Assembly: GCA_963854835.1 (NCBI GenBank)
Contig: OY978526.1
Span: 32,335,001 to 32,399,000, forward strand
Direction: 5' to 3'
Origin: Megamerina dolium
Taxonomy: Eukaryota > Arthropoda > Insecta > Diptera > Megamerinidae
DNA length: 64,000 bases
Shown here: piece after piece, positions 22,054 through 33,199 of the stretch
Position numbering within the stretch: the stretch's first letter is position 1
Layout of the letters: the number at the start of each line of letters is the position of its first letter
The notes under the pieces: model-generated
The model's input: the letters and a program-made list of their open reading frames with translations, nothing else
Database searches by the model: none
What the model was told of the DNA's origin: nothing
Program-made: the position numbers and the translations under genes

Positions 22054-23287
22054 ATGGATATAATATCGTCTTTTAAAGATGACAGCGATAATTTCGGCCT
22101 AAATCTTAGTACTGAGAGAAGAATTTGGCTATACAACACCGAAGATATTCTACACATGAGTGTGAAGGAGTAAGTTGAATAAAACGGAATTAAATGTTTT
22201 TGGATAACTATTTATTTAAACTACGTCAGCTACTTATGTCTCTATTGTATTGAGGTATGTATATTTTTCACGTTTGTTCCTAAAATAAATTAAAAATTTC
22301 ATGAGAAAATAACTATTCATTATTTTAATTTTCTTCTTGTTACAAATTTTGCTATCGCATAAAATTGCGTAGCGCAATCGAGAGAAGATCAATAATGGCA
22401 GCCAATATATAAAAAATAAACTACACTTATTATTACCAGTCGGTAAATCTCGCACAATGCTTCTTTCACCGCCGTCAATTATATTTACGCGTCGTTTTCG
22501 GCGTCAACTGTGTTTATGCGTTTTTCGTTGTCGTTGTGTACGCGTCTATCTTCGTCTTTTTTTTAAGCGTCCTTCTTCCCCATCAAAACACTCGTACGTC
22601 TTCGTATATGCATTTGATGGGACCAAATGTACACATAGAAGTATATGAACATGAAAAATATTCATGGATTAATGATATTCTTTTGATTGAAATTCAAATT
22701 GCATGTAAATTATATCGAATATTTACAATTATATTTATTATTTAGATATTTAATTCAATTTTTCTAAAAACACTATTTTATTTCAAAAATATTAGAATTG
22801 AAATTATTAACAAAAATTTTATGGACATATTGTTAAGTTTTTAATTTGTAAGCGTTTAATTCTACTGAATCAACCCTGTTCGATCACCGGATTCTGTCAA
22901 TAATAACTGCAACACTTATTTTGTTCTAACTATGTCCAACAATAATTTTTTTCTATTTAATCACCTATTTACAATCACTCTTTAATCGTGTGATGTTGCC
23001 TTTGAGGTGTGTAGCTAACTCTAAAACTAAAGGAGTAATAACGAAATGAAATTTTCAAATAAAATATTTTAACGCTCGTAAATGTATAATTTTTTAAAGC
23101 AGTTTCTCAAGTATCTTTTGTTACTAATTTCTTTGGCAAGCAAAAGTGCCAGGAATTGGGCCTACACAACGATGATAAGTTAGAACAAATTTTTAATTAC
23201 AGAGCCACCTCGCATACAGTTCTATCAGAGGCTTTAGAACTTAATAGCATGCTTGCTGTGTTGCTGATCACGCGTATTTCTCAATGA
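22054..23287 (+). CDS. Candidate 66-residue protein, two exons, unrecognised
   Basis: Exon 1 is 22054-22169, ending GA before GTAAGT. Exon 2 is 23203-23287 after the acceptor TTTTTAATTACAG, and the phases agree. The product begins MDIISSFKDDSDNFGLNLS, continues RRIWLYNTEDILHMSVKE and ends with a hydrophobic helix-like stretch (SEALELNSMLAVLLITRISQ) and TGA. There is no signal peptide or known domain. The composition (acidic start, Trp, helical end) looks coding, and AATAAA at 23497-23502 is well placed. Exon 1 is well supported by the splice donor and by the SINE having landed on its ATG. The exon 2 link is less sure. The upstream duplicate ATG makes a short uORF (MDIIKNK, stop). Confidence 0.5.
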
Positions 23288-23593
23288 AAAATATACAATT
23301 TTGCTTCGCATGTATACATTTATTTTTACGGAGTCAATTAGAAAACGAAAAAATGAGATCAACTTGAAATTCACTTGAGTTTCTATGTATAGCTGAAACA
23401 TTTTGATAAGAATGCGATGTAATGTAAACCAATTAAACTTTAATACAAAATTGTGTTCCATAATAATTTAATGAATCTGATTACCTACATATTTTTAATA
23501 AAATTTTGATTACCTACATATTTTTAATGAAATGTTGAAATTCATTCATTTTTGAGAAAGAAATATCTCAAATATTACAAAGTGATTGCAAAA

Positions 23594-23761
23594 TTTTTGT
23601 CACGACAAATTGTTATTGCCGGAAGAATTGCCCTTTGCTTGCCGACAGGTGGGTACCGTTTGAAAGAAAAATCTTTTCGATATTAAAGTTGTGTTTCAAC
23701 CGTGAATTGAACCCACGACCTACAGATCAGAATGCACTAACCACTGAGCTACGGCACCCAC
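23594..23761 (-). mobile_element. tRNA-derived SINE, copy 6 (head and half body)
   Basis: Inverted head intact to the first bases (ACTGAGCTACGGCACCCA) with B-box region GTGAATTGAACCCACGAC, and the body as far as GACAAATTGTTATTGCCGG. The 3' half is missing on this side. Confidence 0.8.
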
Positions 23762-23764
23762 TAC

Positions 23765-23855
23765 TTCTGTTACAAATTTAACACGAACAGCACTGGACGA
23801 GAAGCTCGGCCAAACGTAATTTCGTTGCCTATAAGTGCCACATATATATTTTTTT
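23765..23855 (+). mobile_element. tRNA-derived SINE, copy 7 (3' end, opposite orientation)
   Basis: Matches only the last quarter: CGAGAAGCTCGGCCAAACG, then GCCTATAAGTGCCACATATA. It directly abuts copy 6 head-to-5' side, so either two insertions met or one copy was rearranged. Confidence 0.7.
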
Positions 23856-24740
23856 CTATCACCTACAGAAAAAAAATCCAACTGCCAATTACCTACTGTG
23901 ATTGCCAATTGGCAAGGCCCTCATAGGTTGCCGTCTACGTACTTTCTGTATATTTTCTCATATCGATAGTGAAATTTGTTTATAATTTCTAAATGGCAGC
24001 AAGTGATGATAATTAGTTTGTATGCGTACAGTACCATCACTTTGTATTAAGAAGCGAACAAACCTATTATTCGTTGCCGATTGTAAACAAAAAGCAGCTG
24101 ATGACTGCTGAAGTAAAACTTTAGTTTACGTATAAAAATATACAAAATTATACAAAGCATACAATAGAAGTAAATTTCACTGAAAAATGTCGCTACTGCT
24201 AATACTTATGTTCTTGATATGAAAATCGCTTGGGAAAATAAATTTCTTGAATCATGTGGCACTTGTGTACTTTTGCATAATCGTCACAGAAGGCATATGA
24301 AATTGTGGAGAAATCTGCGGATGACCCAGACACAAACTATCCCAAAGTAAAACAAACTCAACTGAACTTCATAACACAAAGATTAGATAAATGGATTTAA
24401 TTTTTGTATAATTTCTGGTATTTCTGGATAAAAGGATTTTACAAGAATAAAGTTTTGTTATCGCAATCATCCCATCTAATCCCAGAGGTAGTTATGGAAC
24501 CCAAATACAAAGTAAATGTGAAGGATGCATTTCAAGCCCATATGCATATATGTATTTAGAACTAAATTAGCGTTATAACAATAAAGTTCATATGTTGGAT
24601 AGATGTAAATGCACAGAGTTTAAGCCGTATTACATAGGAAGAAAAACATAACAAATTCATATATGTTGCAAGATAACAATTAAATTTATAGATTTCTTAA
24701 AAATAGTTAAACCATAAAAGTGTGCACACTTATTGCACTC
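23856..24740. other. Intergenic, a DRE octamer only
   Basis: TATCGATA at 23961-23968. No gene or repeat recognised in the rest. Confidence 0.35.
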
Positions 24741-24746
24741 ATTGTA

Positions 24747-24752
24747 TTTATT
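24747..24752 (-). terminator. Poly(A) signal for Dic1
   Basis: AATAAA on the minus strand about 140 bases past the stop codon. Confidence 0.5.
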
Positions 24753-24889
24753 GCCTAGTCAATATAATAACTTTGTCCTTAGGAATGTGCATTAATTGAG
24801 TAAAAACCGAGCATTTCAAAGAATGTAAAATTTACGAGTCACTACTAGTCTAGAGCATTTCGTTGTTGTGCGGTAGTTCAATCAGTCAC

Positions 24890-25951
24890 TTATGATGCGG
24901 CAAGTGGCTTTGGTAAAATGCCAAAGTTCAAACGTAGCTGTTCCAGCAGCATAAACGTAATAATTGTTTGTGGGCCTAGACGTATGAAGGCTGGTATATA
25001 GCCTTTAAAGAAGCCAAGCGGACCTAACTTTGCCGTATATTTAATGATATCCAAAAGATTATTAAATTCGCCTGGTTTAGAATTCATAGCGCGTGTTTTG
25101 AGCACATCCAAAGGTTGTGTGAGCGTTGTAGCAATGGCACCAGCTGCTAAAGAAGCACTAAAGTGTGTACGTAAATCGTCTTTGAAGTATGGTGTTGCGA
25201 GTAGCATTGATTTAATCTGATAAAAAATATGTTGTAACCTGTGTATAAGTTGTTTGATATATGATGTTAAATCTACCTGATCATAGAATGCAATTTGTCC
25301 AACAGTCATAAGAACACCTCGTCCTGTTGCAGTACTAGCACCTGAGAACAAGCGCTTAAATCCTTCATGTTGATATACCTTCACCAAACCATCTACAGCG
25401 TGTTTATAACTTTGAAATTAATATAGGTACAATATATAAACAACATTGAAAACATAAGTTACAAAAAACACCATACTCACTTTCTTCTCTGTTCTGGTGG
25501 CAACTTTACGTCGTTTTGCATCCTTACATTTACCATATCAGCTGGTGTACCACAAATGCCACCGATTGTTCCAGCTATGCTTGCTAGTGCGATTTTTCCT
25601 AGGAATGTGTCTGTGCTAATGTAGGACTTGCCCACTTCATATATACCAAAACGGGCCAATGAATATGTCATTTGACGTAGTACGGAAGCAGAGAGCCCAC
25701 TATAGAGTGCTCTTATGCCTGCAAAATATAAGTGTAACAACAGAAATGTACAAATACAACAATTAATGCCTACCCTGTTCTCGAATTACTTTGGCTGTTA
25801 ACTGTACAGCTGACAGATTCCCTTGTTGCGTTTGTAGAGTTACTTTTATTAGGTCTAGTGGATGGGTGCAGCAGGCAGCGCCAGCACTTGCCAAGCCACC
25901 AAAATACCATCGCCCTTGGCGTTTTGTATTGTCATTGATAGTGGTGGTCAT
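24890..25951 (-). CDS. Dic1: Mitochondrial dicarboxylate carrier (SLC25A10 type)
   Basis: Exchanges malate or succinate for phosphate, sulfate or thiosulfate across the inner mitochondrial membrane. Four exons on the minus strand: 25951-25774, 25718-25481, 25409-25277 and 25216-24890, with phases 1, 2 and 0 and GT/AG junctions throughout, giving 291 residues, close to the family length of about 285. The three carrier repeats each show the PX[DE]xx[KR]-type signature or a variant: HPLDLIKV (about residues 30-37), TPADMVNV (about 129) and QPLDVLKTR (about 227). The TPADMVNVRMQND wording and QRRNYKHAVDGLVKV in the matrix loop are typical of SLC25A10. Six transmembrane helices can be placed around these. 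The symbol follows the Drosophila ortholog. Three paralogous Dic genes exist in Drosophila, so the exact paralog is inferred. Confidence 0.95.
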
Positions 25952-26015
25952 CGTGGTTGGACGGTGTTATACAGAATTTGGGCTATGATGTAAATGAAAT
26001 GAAATACTGTTTTTA

Positions 26016-26023
26016 TATCGATA
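26016..26023. promoter_or_regulatory. DREF element upstream of Dic1
   Basis: A perfect palindromic TATCGATA, 65 bases before the Dic1 start codon. DREF sites are common in fly promoters of growth and mitochondrial genes. Confidence 0.5.
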
Positions 26024-27334
26024 TGGATTTTCATAAATTAACTACTATTGAAATATGGCCTATATGAATGAATAACGTGTCCGTTTTATGTACAGCATTA
26101 TATACCTTGGAATGTTTAAAATTTTCAGATATTTCTGAAATCGTCTTCCTATATATTCATTAAAACCATAGTCAGATTATCTGAAATTATCTTTTTCCCC
26201 TGAATGTTGCATACAAAGCATAATTACTTCATTTTTGTCATTCTTAAACGAGAGTTTCTAAAAGATTTTTACAAAACTTCCATAAATTTGGCTCAATGCA
26301 AAACTGCACGAATTTTCACACCCGCTTTTCTGACGTTTCTATGTTATTTACACATCACTTCGTACGCAAAAAAACAAACGATGACGTTCGCTGATCAATT
26401 CCAGCGAAAGTGACAATCATAAATGCAAATAGAATGAGAAAATGAATGACAAAACGAAAATACTGTTTTTATAGATATGAAATACCTCTAAAAAATTGTA
26501 ATCGAATTGTCAAAGGAGTACATCATGAGTACTCATATGAATAAGAGGATGAGCGTTTACAAGGACTTTCTGGGAAATGATTCTACTCAGGATATTTGGA
26601 TCTATTTGAATTAGTGGCGAGTTCCGAATGGGGTACAACTATGAGTTGTACGAGCTAACTGCCGGTATCCATGACAAGCCTATCTATCTGATATATCTGG
26701 AAAACTCTACATTGGAATTCTTGGAACTCCTATTTGTCGACAACAATCGTCGCAGCAAAGAAGAGTTTGAAGTGAACTGTTCATTCCTCTCTTTTATTGT
26801 ATTAAGTTCTCAACACAGCAACAATGAATTAGTTTGACACGAAAACATTGATACTTCTCATCGATATAGTCTAGTATCGATACTTTGAATGAACACTGGG
26901 ATCGAATATTTGGCGGTATGGGCGGTATCACATTGGCTGTAATTGTTTAGAATATAAAGTTTAGAATATTGTTGCCAAAAGGTGTAGATCCCAAGGTAAA
27001 TACAATAAGGATGTGCATAATTCTTGAAAAAAATGTTAAAGTAAGTAGTGGGCGTCACCCATTACTTGAAGATATCGATGTAAATGGCATGCGGGTGTTG
27101 TTTTTCTTTATTACAATCATTCACGAATGGGTACAATTGAAATAAAGTTTCGTTCATTAGTATTAAAACGTAATTTGACATTAAAGCTTTATCAAATAAG
27201 ATACATTGAATAGGTAGTAAGGGTGGAACAACTGGTTTAATTTTTTATATTTTACTTGGACGCGAAAACGTCAAACATTCTTTATATTTCATTGTTTATG
27301 TTTACAAATGTATGATATTGACATTATGATAATT
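26024..27334. other. Intergenic, with one odd ORF
   Basis: Contains a second TATCGATA at 26875-26882 and an unexplained open frame at 26624-26836. GAAAATACTGTTTTTATA at about 26457 repeats text just upstream of Dic1 (about 26000), a partial local duplication. Confidence 0.35.
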
Positions 27335-27343
27335 TACATTAAT

Positions 27344-27712
27344 GGGTGCCGTAGCTCAGTGGTTAGTGTGTTCGCCTTCTGATCTGTAGGTCGTGGTTCA
27401 ATCCCCGGCTGATGCGTAACAAATTTAATATCGATAAGATTTTTCTTTCGAATGGTACCCACCTGTCGGCAAGCAATTGGCAATTCTTCCGACAGTAACA
27501 ACTTGCCATGAAAAAGCTTCTTAAAGAACTCTGTGACAAAGCTCAGAAAAAGTGATGTCACAAGTGTTCTGCCGTTCGGAACCGGCTAAAATAAGTAGGT
27601 CCCTTCTAATACTGTCCAAATTTAAGACGCACAACAGTAATGGTAGAGAAGCTCGGTCAATGAGCCCTTTGGGGCTTTAAGTGCCACATATATATATATA
27701 TATACATTAATG
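27344..27712 (+). mobile_element. tRNA-derived SINE, full-length reference copy
   Basis: Starts GGGTGCCGTAGCTCAGTGG. The RNA polymerase III A box TAGCTCAGTGG is at 27352-27362 and the B box GGTTCAATCC at 27395-27404. A unique body follows (GTACCCACCTGTCGGCAAGC, ACTCTGTGACAAAGCTCAGA, CCGTTCGGAACCGGCTAAAA), then TTAAGTGCCACATA and a (TA)n tail. Flanked by the 9-base duplication TACATTAAT (27335-27343 and 27713-27721). Such elements are copied by a partner LINE. The tRNA head no longer folds cleanly, so it is not a tRNA gene. About thirteen copies or pieces occur in this window. Confidence 0.92.
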
Positions 27713-27839
27713 TCAAATAAATTCATATGTATGCGTGTTTCTTTGAATTTTTCACAGTAGCATACTAGCTGCTTGTGACGTTAATATCTCCAGGGGCAAC
27801 AACAAAATACACGCAGTTGTTGCTTATGCTCTAGTGTTA

Positions 27840-28380
27840 TGCTGCAACTAGCCACCGACGTAGCGTACGTACGTACCGCCCGTACGTAAGAGCAAAAATT
27901 TGTCAAAAGTTATGCCCGTAGCAGCGACGGAGAAATCGACTCTTCTTTCTTGTATACATACATAACAATGTTGCCATGTATCACTGTGCGTGCATGCTTT
28001 TAATCACACTTATCATTTTCATGATCAAATTTCATAATATATATGTTAGAAACTAAAAAAAAAATTAGTAAACGTGAAGTATATTTTAAAAAATAACTAA
28101 ACACGATAATAGTTTTGATTAATTAAAAAAAAAACTAAACTTTTTTAGTTAAGTTTTTATTCATTTATAAAAGTCTAAGCTGGTAACCCTGTACACATAT
28201 AGAGCGATCAGCTGACACGTTTTTACGTAAAAAATCAAATTGCTGTTGATTCTCTCCGCTACGAGCAACGTCTACGTCACCGTCCTACGTTGGTGAGTTT
28301 TTGTTAACACGGCATTCCCATAAGATAGGTCGTGTCAGCTGACACGTTCTACGTTTTTACGTCGGTGGCTAGTTGCAGCA
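27840..28380. mobile_element. MITE A, TTA target duplication
   Basis: Inverted ends TGCTGCAACTAGCCACCGAC (27840 on) and its complement GTCGGTGGCTAGTTGCAGCA (to 28380), about 23 bases. Flanked by TTA at 27837-27839 and 28381-28383. A three-base TTA/TWA target is characteristic of PIF/Harbinger elements. The left arm holds the palindrome-rich CGTACGTACGTACCG and CCGTACGTAAG. No transposase is present. Its middle carries about 300 bases absent from MITE B, including AT-rich text and a second partial copy of the right arm near 28205-28225. Confidence 0.8.
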
Positions 28381-28383
28381 TTA

Positions 28384-28585
28384 TCCTGCAACTAGCCACC
28401 GACGTAGCGTACGTACGTACCGCCCGTACGTAAGAACATACAAAATTGCATTGATTTTCTCCGCTCCGAGCAACGTCTACGTCACCGTCATACGGTGGTG
28501 AGTTTTCGTTAACACGACATTCCCATAAGATAGGTCGTGTCAGCTGACACGTTCTACGTTTTTTCGTCGGTGGCTAGTTGCAGCA
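28384..28585. mobile_element. MITE B, adjacent 202-base copy sharing a TTA
   Basis: The same ends as MITE A, 202 bases, lying between the TTA at 28381-28383 (shared with MITE A) and the TTA at 28586-28588. Sequence order is TTA-A-TTA-B-TTA. The bodies are alike in the right half (GAGCAACGTCTACGTCACCG, ATAAGATAGGTCGTGTCAGC). Confidence 0.8.
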
Positions 28586-28588
28586 TTA

Positions 28589-31500
28589 CTACGTGTTCAT
28601 CCACCTTGCTCTCAAGGTATTTGCAACGTTGAGAGAGAGCTACTTTGTATATTCAATGCTTTTGGATAATTCAATTGTATCTAACTCTTATAAGAATTAT
28701 TGCAGTATATCAAGAGACATTTTTGGCAATTAATTCATTCAACGAGAAATTAATTTCTTGTGCGTGGGCATGATTTTTTGTATAACGAATATATTTTTGG
28801 AAGATTCTATCTGGAGAAGATCTCGCATTTAATTTCCGAGGTAGATTAAAATTTTTACGTTTTTCTGTATTACTAGCGAAAAAAATTTAATTTCAGTTAA
28901 TCATTACAAACAGATGAGAGGGAGAACGTTCCAGATTGGTTTGATGGAGAATGAAGGAGCTTGAACTCATTCTAACAGTGGTTTCAGCGAAAAAGTTTTA
29001 AATAATCGGGTGGCTCTATTAGTGCACATAACAATTTAAGCGCTTGCGTTTCTATCCTGGTAATTTTACAGACATTTTCGATTATGAAAAAAAAAAAAAC
29101 ATGAAGTCAATGAAATCATGAGGATGCCATAATTCCTGAATTATCGTTCTTTCAATGTGTTTTGAGAATAGAAAGGTCTAGTGTTTTGACAGTAAAAATA
29201 GCGAAGAAAAGTCATGACAATGCAGGATTTGCAAATGGCATTGTATTTTAACTTTAATCGTTTTTATCATTTAATTCCGCAAATTTATATTTAATTTTAG
29301 AAATTAATCTAAAAATAAACATTGTAACACATTGTAACAAATGTATTTTTTATGAAGTAGAAAACGATATTCCGTATCGTTATCGGGCATATAACGAATA
29401 TCATCGATAGTTTGTGAATGTAGTTCCTTCTCTATGAATTGTTGAAGTATTTTTTTAGAATAAGGTTTTATACACAAGTTGTGCTTTCAGAAGTTTGAGT
29501 GAAAAATTATTTATTAAATCATAAAATACGTGGAAATTGTTTGCTCTAGTTTTAAAAACATATAAAGTGTGGGGTAAAGCACAACATAAAGCAATCGATA
29601 CAAGGTTGGTATTTTAGTTTTTTATGTACTCAGTGAATCAACTAGATAATCTTTAAACAGTTTGATACCGGCCATGGGAGTTCCTGTTTTGTGCATCTTC
29701 TTAATTTGCCATAAATCCTTGTGAAATCATTAACAATGTGGTGTTTTCCAAAATTTTGTTATCTGAAAACAATTTTGTCATTCCAAAGTGTATTAAGGGA
29801 AGTGTGCTAGATATGGAGAGGCTTATAAGATTTGATAGAAACGGGGAAAAGATTGATACCAAAAACGGAGATTCTTTTTGTCCAATGTTATGTAATTAAA
29901 AGTACATACTATATCGTATTGGTATAAAACGCATAGCGAAGAGTACTGTAACTGAAACAACTGATTTGTATGTGTTAAAGTATTCAATTGGGTCAAGTCT
30001 TTCGATCACTTCCGTCAATTGTAAACTTATTTCATTTGTATTTTAATTGAAAGTGTATTTTTAAAGAAATTTCTTCATATGCGACTGGTATGTTTTTTTG
30101 ATTCCAGAAACTCAAGTTTTTACTTAATCTGGTACACACATCTTCCATATATGCTTTATTTGATTTACTCTGGGTATTAAATTGCCGCGTTCACACACAG
30201 ATATTTTGTATGAAACGACTCGGAACGAGTATGAAAATCGTACTGTATAGTATTTCAAATATGATGTTAAGCAGAGACACACAAAATACATCGAATGCAG
30301 TGTCCATTTATGTCCGTTGCAATATTAGGCGCTTAACACAAATCGTAATAAATTGCACACATGTACTGCACCAATAATTACCTGCAAATGCATGCTATTG
30401 TAATTAACTACTTTAACTCTGTAAAATCGGCATAACACAGATAGTCAAATAATGATTATATTTTCATTGCTGAATAATGAGTATATTTATTGCACATATG
30501 AAAACACATATGTACAGCGCTTCAAATTGTATTAAATTATTAACTTGCATTCGTTTTTACGTCCGTTCATTTATGTTTTCGGTCTCGACAACGGTTTCAA
30601 ATGTTATCACAAATGCTTTTCAACCACTTTCAATTCATTTCGCACCTCAATTTTTTGAGTAGCCTCTCAACTTTCGCATTATTGTTGTTAATCTTGAACT
30701 TTGCCTTGCCAAAATGTACGTATGTGCGAGTAAATCGTTAGCCTTAATTGTATCGAGTACGTACGAGTGGGTATATGATCAACTAAACATTCTAAAGCAA
30801 TATTCGCACTATGTCATATTCAATGGCGAATGTTGTCAGTTAAATGTAAACGTTTGGTGGAAGTCGTTGTCTCTAGCACATTTATTTGCAATTGTTACCA
30901 TGAGCTTATTTAATAATATCAATTTTCAATTGATCATCTTTTATTACCACAAAACTAATGCACTTACCACAGAACTATGAAATTTTTTATTGAATCGCAC
31001 CGAACTGGTCAATGAGTGAGCCGGACAATAAACGGCTACAACTCGTGTTATTTTAGAATGGCTTGAATGACGGTAGACTTGCCACAAATTACTAAGTCAA
31101 AATACTAACATTGTTCAACACATTCAGGCTAAGTGATCTCTCTAGTCCAAACATTTATGGAAAACAAAAAAGCTTTTTCATATTGAGTGGTTTGCTTAAT
31201 TAACCCGCAAATGGATTTTTTTATGTGATACAAAAATGTAAAATGTGATTTCGAAATAAAATTATTAACAATATTATATGTAGTTACCAAATGCGAAACT
31301 ATTTGAATTCAAAATCTTTTAAAGAGCTGTCAATTAATCTATTATAATACTGGAGAATAGTACACAAAATACCTAATCCTTTCTTTGAAAAGCTGAAGAG
31401 AAATAAGATAAAAAGAAAACTGTATTTTATATCGGTGTATTGTCAAGCAGGCAGCCACTGCTGCTACTAAAATATATTCGATAAAAAATTTATTTTGTCT

Positions 31501-31726
31501 TACTTGAATACACATATCAATTAGGTTAATTGACGTTTGTACTCATAAAAGTTCGTGATCACATGTCATATCCATCCACATTGTTGTTATCAAAGCTTAT
31601 TTTGCGAAGCTTTAATAATTAAAATCGTGACGCTACTTGCTACATGTTTATACATAATATAATACATAGCATGTTTTGCTACTAATCTAATCGTAATATT
31701 AACTTTGATCTACAATTTTATATACC
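28589..31726. other. Intergenic, no gene seen
   Basis: AT-rich with scattered short frames. Nothing in it could be tied to a gene or repeat family. Confidence 0.3.
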
Positions 31727-31728
31727 TA

Positions 31729-32279
31729 CAGGGTGATTTTTTAAGAGCCTTATGATTTGATTTAAAAAAAAAACACAAAATTGAGAGAAATGTGTGAAAT
31801 CTTTATTTGAGTGAATAGAACGATCTATATAATTCAATATTTTAAAGATGATTTCATCTAAATGTTGACCGCGGCTGCGTCTCAAATGGTTCATACGCTG
31901 GGTCCAATTTTGGCATACTCTCCGCAACATATCGGCAGGTATCTCACGAATAAATCGATAGTCCACGGTCATCAACAACACTGGCGGATACAGCTGCGAC
32001 ATTTTCCTCTGTCCGCACTCTACGTATGCGTGTTGGTGCGAAATTTAGCCACAAGATTCCGAATAGCCGCCTCAGAAGGTCGCCCAAACTAACCATAACA
32101 TGAATGAATGAATGAGCCGAGCATGAATTTTGATAATAAAATTCAATAATCTGCAAGCGTTGTTAGTTTGTAAGTCGTTTCATGGTTAAATTATAGGCCA
32201 AACTGAACATGTTACACAAAAACAGCTGAGCTGCCAAAAACAGTGTTGCCAAAAAGAAAGTTGCTAAAAAATCACCCTG
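31729..32279 (-). mobile_element. Internally deleted IS630/mariner-superfamily element
   Basis: Inverted ends CAGGGTGATTTTTTA (31729 on) and its complement to 32279, with TA at 31727-31728. On the minus strand the N-terminal part (RPSEAAIRNLVAKFRTNTHT, then RTEENVAAVSASV) is joined to the C-terminal part (REIPADMLRRVCQNWTQRM, RSRGQHLDEIIFK). These are the two ends of one known arthropod transposase type. The catalytic core between them is gone, so the element is non-autonomous. Confidence 0.8.
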
Positions 32280-32954
32280 CACATGCCTACCTACAAATAT
32301 ATGTGTTAGTATTTCAGTGTATCTGTTGGTTTTTACTATTAGTGTAATTTCTCGGTGGACGTAATCGCCAGAAAGAATAACACTTTTAAAGCACATTTAT
32401 ACATCGTTAATTTGTATGGTATATTGTGTTTTGCCGCTAATAGCTATCTCAATAAAAATCATCAGTGGTACGGACTTGTGTATTCGTCATTTGTTTATCT
32501 TGCTTGTGAATGAATTCAGTAAACGATTTAAAGTGTTGTCAGTAATATTGATGTAGGTGCAAATCAGCTATTTGTTCGACAAAAAAAATAAAAATAAAAC
32601 GAAAATGTGACATAACCCAACATTCAGTGATATTGGAAAATTTGTTTAGGTTAAATTTTACGCTTGTCCCTTAAATTCATCCCGCCTACGCTCAAAATAT
32701 TCCATATCATACCATCTGTCATTTTTCACAGTAATACTATTTTATTGCTTGTCATATTATCTCTTAACCCTTTGTCGGAAATTATTATTAGCCGTATTAT
32801 ATTCGACACTCGTACTCGTAGCACCGATTAATACAAGCAAAACCACAAAGGTGCCACCTTTAGTGCGTATAACAATAGAGGCTAAAAAACATAGAATACT
32901 CGCAAAGTTCAGTGCTACTAATGGTTGTACTTTCAATTTTTCTACGTTACAGAT

Positions 32955-33155
32955 ATGTTACTTATCGATATCTTTTCATTTAAACGTCAGAAATGTTAGA
33001 ATTAAGAAGAAATGGAAAAGGAAGAATGTTGCAACAAAAGTATTTCATTATTTTTTATATACTTATATTTATATGTATAGAAAAATAATCAAACCAACGC
33101 TGTTTAGGAAACTTAGCATCTATGACGTTTTCTTTTAAAGTGAAACACTTTCAAA
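32955..33155 (+). repeat. Dispersed repeat R3, copy 1
   Basis: Shares TATCTxTTCATTTAAACGTC, AATTAAGAAGA, the AAATGTTxCxACAxAAxTATTTCA stretch and CTGTTTAG with 55035-55215. A related tail is at 44395-44460. Family unknown. Confidence 0.5.
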
Positions 33156-33199
33156 TTTTGACAAATAATATAAAATGTAATATTCTGAACTAAAAATTT

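Noticed and set aside
27344..27415. Possible tRNA gene with A and B boxes
   Set aside because: The cloverleaf does not pair in the anticodon and T stems, the same sequence recurs as the head of many SINE copies, and it is followed by the SINE body. It is a SINE promoter, not a tRNA gene.
30955..30980. Short SINE head-like text (ACTTACCACAGAACTATG)
   Set aside because: Only about 18 bases with mismatches; not enough to call a copy.
32749..33138. 129-codon ORF
   Set aside because: Its second half runs into repeat R3 and the first half shows no domain or splice context.
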